Assembly (NCBI GenBank): GCA_016647705.1
Contig: CM028335.1
Coordinates: 9,438,905-9,502,904 of the forward strand
DNA: 64,000 nt
Source of the DNA: Eucommia ulmoides
Lineage: Eukaryota; Streptophyta; Magnoliopsida; Garryales; Eucommiaceae
Direction of reading: 5' to 3'
The notes under the pieces were generated by a model. That model ran no database searches and was not told the origin of the DNA. It was given only the letters and a program-made list of their open reading frames with translations. The translations under genes and the position numbers were made by a program. Positions 55,844-64,000 of the stretch are shown piece by piece (within the stretch, counting starts at the first letter, position 1; every line of letters starts with the position of its first letter).

Positions 55844-56704
55844 CATTTTTAGCCCCTCTTAATACAATAAAAATTGTCTGTTAGGACACTTTTATTAGGA
55901 CACTACATGTAATGTGTCCTATAAATGTGTTTTTCAAGGCACAAAATTAAAAGTGTACCATAAAAGTAAATTTGATATTTTTAATATTGATTTTCTTATT
56001 ATTTTATTAACAATTAATATATAATCACATGTTTAAAGGACAAAAAGTAGTGTCCTGATAAAATTAAATTAGTGAAATTTTTTTTAATATTCTATATATA
56101 ATATAAAGGGATAACAAATAATGTCCTAAAAATAAAAATTATATTAGGGCACAATTTTGTGTCTTATTGTAATGAAATAATTAGTTATAGGTCAATTAAT
56201 TGTGCCATAATAGATGTAATAAAATAAATTAAAAAAAAGAAAGATTAAAATTGAAATTAAAGATCAATTAATAGTGCCCTAATAGATATAATAAAATCAA
56301 GAAAAATTTGCCTAAAAGTCCCATCTCATAAAAATATCACTTTGTGGAGTCTTATAACAGTGATTTTTTTACACATGAGATGGTCCTTAGAAAATTATTT
56401 TTAGAATTTTGGGATCTCTCAAAAAGTTTTCCTAAAATCAATTAATATTTTATGTTTGATATTTTAGTTATGTTTTTATTTATATATAAAAAACAACGAT
56501 ATGCGGTTTTGATATATATTTTTTTATATATAAAATTGAAAATACTTAAATGGTTTCGTGGTTTTGATTTTGGTTTTGTTTAAAATTAAATAGTTTGGTT
56601 TTAAAACTGAACCGATGGTTTTGATTTTGGTTTTAGTTTGATATATTTATAGTGGTTTTGGTTTTATATGAAACTGGACCAAAATCGAATCAATGACATC
56701 CCTA
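55517..56704. mobile_element. hAT-type element, 1188 bp, nested in the outer one
   Basis: TAGCGATGCCA at the left and the complement of TAGGGATGTCA at the right, with a perfect 8-bp duplication CTTGAATG (55509-55516 and 56705-56712). Arms are built of TTTTGGTTTTG / CAAAACC words, like the 40.1-kb hAT MITE. It contains (AT)n and a CACTA-like fragment. Confidence 0.88.
55860..56300. mobile_element. CACTA-like subterminal fragment
   Basis: TACAATAAAAATTGTCTGTTAGGACACTTTTATTAGGACAC resembles the subterminal zone of the 795-4939 element. AGGACA / TGTCC(T) motifs recur (55914, 56039, 56130). The terminal CACTA bases are lost and no right end is found, so it is a fragment inside the inner hAT element. 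Confidence 0.6.
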
Positions 56705-57004
56705 CTTGAATGCGAACACGACACGAACACGATAATTTATCGTGTTACACAATAACACAAAAGTTATCAGGTTTACACGACACAATATGATAATTTATGA
56801 TGTTACATGATAACACAAAATATTGATATGACACGATAAAATATCATACCACAATAAATATATATTTACTTATTATACATTAAAGATCTGTTAACATAAT
56901 TACACAATTTATAAAAGAACAAAACATAAGAAACTTATGCAACTTCAAGAAAAACAAAAAATAAAATAAAATAAACTTATACATTGGAATTGGCCAAACA
57001 ATAT

Positions 57005-57215
57005 TCACATAAACAACCACCAAATATGAAATGTCTTAAAATAATTGCTAACAATTGTAATCCATATTGTAAGTTAGTAGATGACCAAATATGAAAGGTT
57101 TTTAAAATAGCTGTCAACAATTTTATAATCCATATTGTAAGTTAGTAGGTGACCAAATATGAAAGGTTTTTAAAATAATTGTCAACAATTTTATAATTCA
57201 TATCGTAAGCTAGTA
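57005..57215. repeat. Three-copy tandem array in the outer hAT element
   Basis: Three units of about 70-78 bp containing ACCAAATATGAAA, TTTTAAAATAATTG(T/C)CAACAATT and AATCCATATTGTAAGTTAGTAG. Confidence 0.88.
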
Positions 57216-57555
57216 TATAATATGGATTAAATTATAATATTAGATAAATTTGGGGTAATATTTACAAATATTTATCAATATATTTAAAAAACAAATTATG
57301 AAATTATCGTATGATCTATTAGGTATTTTTTTATTGTGTAACCTAATAATCCAATTAATTATCATCGTGTCATTCATATCGATTACTCGATCATTAGGTA
57401 AATTTGAAATTGGGCTTGTTTTTAATCGTGTTTATCGTGTCTAACCCGATAAAACGACCCGTTACCCAATAAACTAAATCTATAACCAATAATTTTATGT
57501 CAGTTTCGTGTCGTGCTATCGTGTAAATACCCGTTTTGCTAACCCTAAAATATTT

Positions 57556-58530
57556 CATCACTTATTTATGCTCTTAATTTTAGTCCCACGTTAAATGATC
57601 GCCTATTTTTCAGACTGATTTTACCATGTATCTTTTGGGATTTCATTTATCATTCAATATCCTTCAATTCCGCGATCCACATTTCTTTTTTTAAACACGA
57701 TTCGAATTAAATTGTGTATTTGAATTAATCATATCTTTCTATTTATATTTAAATCAATCCTTTTCGAATTCAATCTTTTTCTATTTATATTTTTTCATAA
57801 TGAAGTTCAACGAAATATGTTAAATTTAACACAGAGTAGAATTCAATAGTTTATCACAAAAAAACATACAACATGGATCTATGTTATGAATATCATTTTT
57901 GTTTTTTAATAACATCATCGACTATCAACCCACAACAATTTCTATAGATTTCCGTTTATTCATTTTAAATTGGTTAAAAATCATGCCTTATTTAACGACA
58001 CTATAACTAAGGCAACAAGTTGACTTAATTCGGGATGTGAAGGCCTCAAGTAATAGAGTGGAAGAAAAAATAAGTTTAGTGCACTTAGTAAGTTCTACAA
58101 CAAAGTGCCCCAACTTCTTTATTTTTAACTATTATAAATATTTAATATATTAAAAAATAAATTATGAATTTTTATTATTTACTCCTCCAACTTAATATAA
58201 ACTATTAAAAAGACTCTCAATAATCGAAAATAATTTTTTGGTCCTCGAAGATTTTTCAAAAAACAATATTCATTCTTTAACCTATGATTTCTCTAAATTT
58301 ACATAATATGTCATTCTGTAAAATCTGCATCTGCATAATTAAAAATAGAAAGTCCATTTATCATGGAACAAAATCATATATAAAAAAATCAAAATTGTGA
58401 AACATTTCCTATGGAAAAAAAATCTTTAAAAAGTACAATTTTAATGTACAATTCATGTTTTTCATTTTGATATATATATTGCATATTTTTGAAATGAATT
58501 ATAGATTTTTGAATGTTCAAATATGAGCAA
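57556..58530. other. AT-rich DNA without recognised feature
   Basis: No gene, repeat or transposon end identified. Confidence 0.5.
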
Positions 58531-58995
58531 CAACAGTGTTACGTTCACATATACTGTTGTATGAGTTATTGTTTTTGAAGTTATGTGAACATTCACACTA
58601 GTGCAAATGATATTGTGAATGTTCACACTGATAAATATTTGTTAGGTCTGGTATTTTAATAAGTGTTGTTTCCAAGTGATGTGACATTTACACTAACACA
58701 AATAGTATTATGAATTTTCACATTGATAATGTTTACACTAATATTCATAATAGTGTGATATATTACACACTCGTGCTAATATACAACAATAGTGTGGCAT
58801 ATTACGAAATAGAAACTCGCACCGCACTAGATTTAATAGGGTTACTAGTGTAAATATTTATATTTCTTTAAACTGTTGTGAATGTTCATACTATTTCGAA
58901 ACAATAATTTGTGCTAAATTTTGTAGGGATTACTAGTGTAAACATTCACACTACTATTTTGTACAGATGTGAATGTTCAGGGGTGAAAATATAAT
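58530..58995. repeat. Dispersed palindromic GTGAATGTTCAC motifs
   Basis: GTGAATGTTCACAC, GTGAACATTCACAC and shortened forms recur about ten times with irregular spacing. Unclassified, probably transposon subterminal sequence. Confidence 0.6.
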
Positions 58996-59039
58996 TTATA
59001 GGAATTTTTAATTTTTAATAAATGTGAACCGCAACGCAA

Positions 59040-59880
59040 GACCCACCATCCTAGTATCGGCATTGGCATCGGTGGCTTGTTTCATCAACCACTGCGGTTG
59101 GAACTCGTCGATGAAGGTGGTGGCGAGCGACATTTTGGTGGCGGCGTTTCCTCAATAACGGGGTGACCAGGTGACGAATGCCCAGTACTTGGTGGAGGTG
59201 CTCGGAGTTGGCATCGGACTGAGTAGCATGGAGGCAAAGAATAAGAAAGTCACGGTAGATGAAGTGGAGAGACTGTCTCCAAGGGGCAACGAGCGGGCGA
59301 AAGGCGATGAAGATGAAGGAGAAGGCATTGAAGTGGAAGAAAACGGTGGAGGAAGAGGTGGCAGACTGCCCTAACCCAAGACTCACCGTCCTTATTAACT
59401 GATGTCACCTTCTCTCGATCTGATCTATGGTCTTGTCCGATGGCGGAAAGGAGATCAAGAGAAAAGAGTGGTTGGGATGAGAGGGACAAAAGTCGTCGTC
59501 ATTGGCTATGGTTATCGTCGTCACCTTCTCTCAATCCGATCTATGCTTGTCATTGTCGCCTTCTCTCGATCCGATCTATGGTAGTGAGGCATTTGAGGAG
59601 AGAGAAATAGATGTAAAAAATTGGATCCTCTTTGATGAACCCTACACGAGAGAAAGGGCTTGTGAGGCGTTTAAGAAGAGAGAGAAATGGATGGCACAAA
59701 ATGGAAAGATTGATCGTCATTTCTATTTCAAGCATCTGTAAATCACACAGGGGTATCAACGTCTATTTTATTCATTTATGCAACCACCAAGGATCATTTT
59801 CCCAATGTTTTGTATCGAAAGTCTTATTGTTAACTAAACTATTTGATTGAATTTTTTTCAAAAATAAAAATCTCAACATA
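59040..59880. other. Unclassified repeat block
   Basis: Three copies of (C)CTTCTCTC(G/A)ATC(T/C)GATCTATG near 59408, 59524 and 59559, and two copies of GA(G/A)GCGTTTAAGAAGAGAGAGAAATGGATG-like sequence. Overlapping open frames of 60-110 codons on both strands resemble no known family. Confidence 0.5.
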
Positions 59881-60750
59881 TTATACCAATTGTGAGAGAG
59901 ATACAATAGGCGGAGAGAAAATATAGATAATTGTTGGTGTCAAGAAATGGTTAACGTCGTACTTACTTGTCAAAAGAAACGGATATTTAACTATAGTTAC
60001 TCATGGTTTTTAACGTACCACACACTTAAACTTATTCGATTATTACAATTTCACGGGTGTGGTTAAAACGAAAGAAAAATGACAATTGAGTATTCGAATA
60101 CCGAATCAATCAAAAGTTCGTTCTAAACCCAACTGCTCACTTCAAGTAGCATAAACGAATGCTAACTTGATTCACTCAAATTGTGCCTTCGGTTCAGCGA
60201 TATAGGTTTGGAAAGAATTCAATTGGTCAGGGTATTTGTTATGTGTTCAGAATTGAAACGACATTATAGGCTTCGACAGGGTAATAAAGGATAAACATTT
60301 TACAAGGTAAGCTTAAAAAGCTCAAGTGACAAAGTGAATGCCTAAATCATGTCTTCTGAACTACCTCGCCTAGGATTTCGCCTCAAGTTTTTCCGAATCA
60401 GGTTCTAGCATCTTTAAAATTATCATGAATTTGGTTAATGAATAATTGGACTCAAATCAATTGAATAACTATACATTGAGTCTACGTGCTCGTGCAAATT
60501 AGGATCCACAATAACTTTTACCAAAACGGCATGCCAAACACACAGAACACACGTGAATGAGCATTACCCTTAACCTTGACAAACAACTAGGGGTTAATAT
60601 CATAATTGGGTAATGACCCAGATGAATGTAAAACTCAGCACACAACAACACAACAAATATAAACACATTACACTAAACTAACAAACATGCAACACATTAA
60701 ACTAAACTAACACAACTAACAACAAAAATACATAATAACATACTACATAT
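59881..60750. other. Probable interior of the Athila-like element or flank
   Basis: No coding domain recognised. Near 60640-60740 are CA-rich repeats (AACACAACAAATATAAACACATTAC, twice similar). The left border of the Athila-like element cannot be placed. Confidence 0.35.
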
Positions 60751-61586
60751 CACCCCCAAACTTAAAATGGGTAGTGTCCAGAATATCCCAATCATCAATC
60801 TCAACATTTGAAATAAAGCATGCTGACGAATGGGGTTTAGAACACGTACCTAGGAGGCGAGACAATCTCACCTCCGAATGAAGTCGGCAGTGAAGGATCT
60901 AATTTATTTTAGACTTGGGTTGCCTCCTAAGAAGCACTTGGTTTATTGTCCTCGGCCTGATATGAAAAAGTGTTCATCAAAGAGCGGCTTCCGCCCATAG
61001 TAAGTGTCATACAACACTACATATGGGTCTTGGTTTAGAACGCCCTCAAGACTGGTGAGATTTGACTCTGATTTACTCGAGCTTTCAACAAGACTCTTCA
61101 TCGGCTCATGACTTGTTGGGCGTGAAAGAACATTGCAAATAGTGACGAAGGACAAGTGAGTCACATCGGATCCTCGTAGATGTGATTGTCTTAGATCGCT
61201 AGTGGCATCACAATGCGGATCTCTAATGGTGATGAATCACAATCGTTGATCCTTGGTTGGGTTCCCGTCTCGTTCGAATAATCATCATTGAACTCACCCA
61301 AGCTCCTTCCGCTCGTTTCCGGTTCCTCGTGGTGGCTTTCAATGCATGTGGCGTTTGTGTCTCCCAGTGCCACCACTTCTGACTCGGCCTCAAGAAAGCT
61401 GATTAGTTGACTGATTTGTATTTGAAGAGACGTTATGGTCGTATCGATTTCGGCGCAGACCGTCTCAATATTAGCAAGACAATCCTCATACTCATTTAGT
61501 CAGTCATTCGTCTCCCTCCAAAAAGCTTGAGTCTCCCCCATAAATTCAGTGAACATTTCCTTCAAGGTGGGGGAAGACTCATCCTG

Positions 61587-61937
61587 TTAATCCGGGATGT
61601 CAATCCATGACGCTAAAATGGTGAAACTATTCCCCAAGATTTGATAGCTTGTTGAATAATTCCAACAGTGAAAATCATACTTCGCCATGTCTTCCAACAA
61701 CCGATAGGCTTCGTCCGCGGTTAATTGGTCGAAAGAGGTGGTACCGTTTTCTCCTTCAACCCAATTTCTTGTTGTGGCTAGTAACCCATCGAGGAAGTTC
61801 AGTAGTTGACACTCCCTCAGGAAACAATGATTATGAAACCAGAATAGCAATTCCTTGTATCGATCCCAAGCACAATAAAATGGCTCGAAATCTCGTTGAA
61901 ATAAATGCATCAATACTTGTTGATCTAGCATCTTCAA
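61587..61937 (-). pseudogene. Gag of the Athila-like element
   Basis: 116 codons: FQRDFEPFYCAWDRYKELL, CQLLNFLDGL and TADEAYRLLEDMAKYDF. They follow the Athila gag pattern (ExLYEAWERFKDLLRxCPHH ... FYNGL ... TPEEAYELLEEMA). Downstream in the same strand are YEDCLANIETVCAEIDTTIT and ISQLISFLEAESE, matching the coiled region after gag. A capsid-forming nucleic-acid-binding protein in intact elements. Truncated at its N-terminus, with stops at 61587-61589 and near 61500. Confidence 0.78.
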
Positions 61938-62045
61938 GTACCTTGCATGAAAAAGAAAACCACAAAATAAAAATTATAAACAAAATAAATGCCTAAATTA
62001 AAATCACGTTATTTACTTACAATATCAATAACAATCTAAAAATCA

Positions 62046-62064
62046 ATCCCCGGCAACGGCGCCA
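62046..62064 (-). promoter_or_regulatory. Primer-binding site (Asp-tRNA type)
   Basis: The minus strand reads TGGCGCCGTTGCCGGGGAT, an unmutated Athila-type primer site, six bases inside the LTR end. Confidence 0.9.
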
Positions 62065-62070
62065 AAAACT

Positions 62071-63468
62071 TGGTGGCTCGTAAATACGTCACTACTTTCA
62101 CTGCAAGTGTACGGGTCAAGTTTTAGTATAGATTGGGAAGAATAAGTGTTGTCATATCCACAGGGATTGATGTAAATTATCGTTGAGTATCGTGATTATT
62201 ATAACTTAACTTTATTTAGGCGATAAAAATGTAGTTTTTAATAATTATTATAAACTAAACTAATTATACTAATATACTAGTATGACGTTTATGGGAAATT
62301 ATTGCCTAGGGATTAAATTCGTTCACTTAAACGCGTTCGTTTCAATTTAATTTACATTAACGGTGTTCATCCTATCCGACAATCTCGGTATCGAAATCTC
62401 ATTCACTACTTCTCCCGAGTGTAAAGTGAATGAATATGTGACTTCGCGTTAACGCCGAAATCCCCCTCAAGTGTCTATACGACACTTGGTTACATGAGTC
62501 TTGCCCTAATATCACGGATTGCACACTTTTTAACGCCTTCCCGGGTCATTAGATCGTCTCTTTGTGTTTAAACCCTAGTCCCAGTTCGGGGTTACCTCTC
62601 CCGAGTGTCAAATCCTGTATTCTTAGTATATCATAACAAGTATATAAGCATGGAATAACAGTAAACACAATCGGATAAACATGAACAACCATTAACAAAA
62701 TATCGATTTTATACAAACAACGTTTACATGAAGTCAATCAAGTCCTAGACAATATATGTTTAGCTACACATGGCCATAGCCCTATATACAACTAGAAACA
62801 AGTTAAACATATTCAAAACATTCAACCAAACTAAGAAATAAAGGAGATAAACAAGGAGACTAGCCGTTATCTGAAGATCCGACACTAAAACCGCTCCGAG
62901 AACGCTTTATCCTCTTGGTCTTGATGATCTTCTCTTAGTTGAATGGCCTTGGAGCTCTCAAGACTCCCGAAAACGTCAACTATGTGTTTGGGGAAGAAGA
63001 GACGATATTTATAGAATTCAAAATATCTTAAAATATTTTAAAATATCTAAATTGTCTGGCGCCTGACCGCTGCAGTGGTGGAGAGGTCGGTAGGCTGTTG
63101 GCGGATGACCGCTGCAGCGGTGGAGAATTAGTAACTCTCTGTATTTTTGCCGCTGCAGCGGTGGAAAGTTTAACGACTCTCTGCATTTTGACCGTTGCAC
63201 CAGTAGAGAATCAACAACTCTCTGTATTTTCACCGCTGCAGCAGTGGATGCAGGTTCTGAATCATTATCGTTTTGCTATTTTTCTCCATTGTTCTTCTAC
63301 CGACTTACTCGTTTATGGACCGTTTTAATCCATTTTTCACCCCAAATACCTGATTTATAACAAAACAAATAAAAACGTATTAAAACATATTAAAAAACTA
63401 TAAAAATACTCGAAAACTACCAAAATCGGTTTGAGAATAAATATATAAATTACACCTATTAGCGCACA
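62071..63468 (-). repeat. 5' LTR of the Athila-like element
   Basis: On the minus strand it starts TGTGCGCTAATAGGTG and ends GAGCCACCA next to the primer site. About 1.4 kb. The outer border is inferred from the TG terminus, because no second copy exists in the window to compare. Confidence 0.7.
63060..63250. repeat. Tandem array with palindromic CCGCTGCAGCGG core
   Basis: Four to five units of 40-55 bp contain (A/G)CCGCTGCAGCGGTGGA followed by GAATTAGTAACTCTCTGTATTTT-like sequence (63067, 63108, 63150, 63200, 63230). Confidence 0.9.
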
Positions 63469-63473
63469 ACCTT

Positions 63474-63900
63474 GGCAAGGCGGCCACATCAACGGGGGGA
63501 GGAGGACACGTGGATGAGGCCCCGCTATGCACGCGAAGGCGGGAAACACCACCATCAACAACTAAATATAGTTCTCGATCTTTAGAAATGAGAATCGAGT
63601 ATGTTGTCTAAATAATGAATCATGTAGGTAATCTCTTGAAATTCATTTTTCAACTAAGCTCGCTTCATCTTAAAAAAGATATGGAAATCAAGAACAAGTT
63701 AGAGATGCCTTGGGACAGTAAAGCATTTATAGCACTATTACAGTTTCAAAATCAAATAACATTTTTTTGATTTTTTTTTTTCAAAAACTCCCAATTTTTT
63801 TCTTTTTAAATACATTCTTAAAGACTAATCAAATTCAACCCAGGTCAAAAGTACAGAAATAATTTTATGTAAAAATTGTCTTTGCTTTATATATAAAAAA
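63474..63900. other. Flank of the Athila-like element
   Basis: A short GC-rich stretch (63475-63545), then AT-rich sequence. No gene. Confidence 0.4.
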
Positions 63901-63902
63901 AA

Positions 63903-64000
63903 AGGTAATGTCATTGACCTCTTATGTCATTTTGCACTATATCAGATACCTCCCCTATCATTTTATAAATACCAGAGACTTCCCCTATCTTTTTCTCAAA
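63903..64000. mobile_element. Left end of a second Mutator-like family member (cut by window edge)
   Basis: AGGTAATGTCATTGACCTCTTATGTCATTTTG and the following ACCTCCC(C)TATCATTTTATAAATA(C)CAG parallel the start of the element at 13857 (AGGTTTATACCACTTACC ... TTATTTTATAAATAGCAG). Same orientation. Confidence 0.65.

Larger units (their letters stand above)
55399..57547. mobile_element. hAT-type element, 2149 bp (outer)
   Basis: Ends TAGGGTGGCAAA and the complement of TAGGGTTAGCAAA. 8-mers AAATATTC (55391-55398) and AAATATTT (57548-57555) agree at 7 of 8. The interior repeats the palindromic words CACGATAATTTATCGTG and ACACGACACGAACACG, plus a tandem array. No transposase recognised. Confidence 0.78.
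60750..63468 (-). mobile_element. Athila-like Ty3/gypsy fragment, minus strand
   Basis: One LTR, an Asp-tRNA-type primer site and a gag frame follow in the proper order on the minus strand. After gag there is an acidic, coiled-coil-like tail, then a segment containing the complement of GGTTGCCTCC(T)AAGAAGCAC, a phrase common in these elements. No protease, RT or integrase and no second LTR occur in the window, so it is either truncated or a gag-only derivative. Confidence 0.7.

Overview
This window is nuclear DNA of a flowering plant, most likely a eudicot. It is AT-rich, its genes have many introns, and nearly every transposon family found is a plant family. There is no sign of bacterial, organellar or viral genome organisation. 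About three quarters of it is transposon-derived and often nested. Only two intact protein-coding genes are visible, both on the + strand, in a gene-bearing island at about 41-54.4 kb.

Layout. (1) 0.8-4.9 kb: a CACTA transposon with matching termini, a 3-bp target duplication (TSD) and decayed coding remnants. (2) 5.3-13.0 kb: a 7.6-kb minus-strand LTR element with a perfect 5-bp TSD, primer site and polypurine tract, but no recognisable gag or pol and several tandem arrays; it is a large non-autonomous derivative. (3) 13.3-19.9 kb: a decayed plant LINE (reverse transcriptase, zinc-binding RVT domain, RNase H), cut by a Mutator-like element and by a 2.1-kb solo LTR, each with a recognisable TSD; its 3' end is tandemly duplicated to about 20.6 kb. 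(4) 21.8-38.6 kb: an old minus-strand Ty3/gypsy element of the Tat/Ogre type (gag, protease, RT, two RNase H domains, integrase). Its gag is split by a 2.8-kb solo LTR and its left LTR carries a MITE that the right LTR lacks. (5) 38.6-41 kb: a relic exon of an NT-C2 domain protein, a duplicated CT-rich block and a hAT MITE. (6) 41.1-46.3 kb: a receptor-like cytoplasmic kinase gene (PCRK1-like, 426 aa, four coding exons). (7) 48-48.8 kb: an 826-bp fold-back element. (8) 49.1-54.3 kb: an OTU-domain deubiquitinase gene (331 aa, ten coding exons). (9) 54.7-57.5 kb: a GC-cored MITE, then a hAT element containing a second hAT element, which contains a CACTA-like fragment. (10) 59-63.5 kb: unclassified repeats and a gag-bearing Athila-like gypsy fragment with one LTR. 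The last 100 bp start another copy of the Mutator-like family seen in the LINE.

The kinase and the deubiquitinase are neighbours, but nothing in the sequence shows that they work together. The kinase family acts in pattern-triggered immunity. The OTU protease removes ubiquitin. Their introns hold small elements (MITEs, a TRIM, an Au-type SINE), whereas the large retrotransposons lie outside them. I found no tRNA or rRNA gene, no CRISPR array and no convincing undescribed system. The most unusual items are the coding-free 7.6-kb retroelement, the nested hAT stack, the fold-back element, and a GC-AG intron in the kinase gene.
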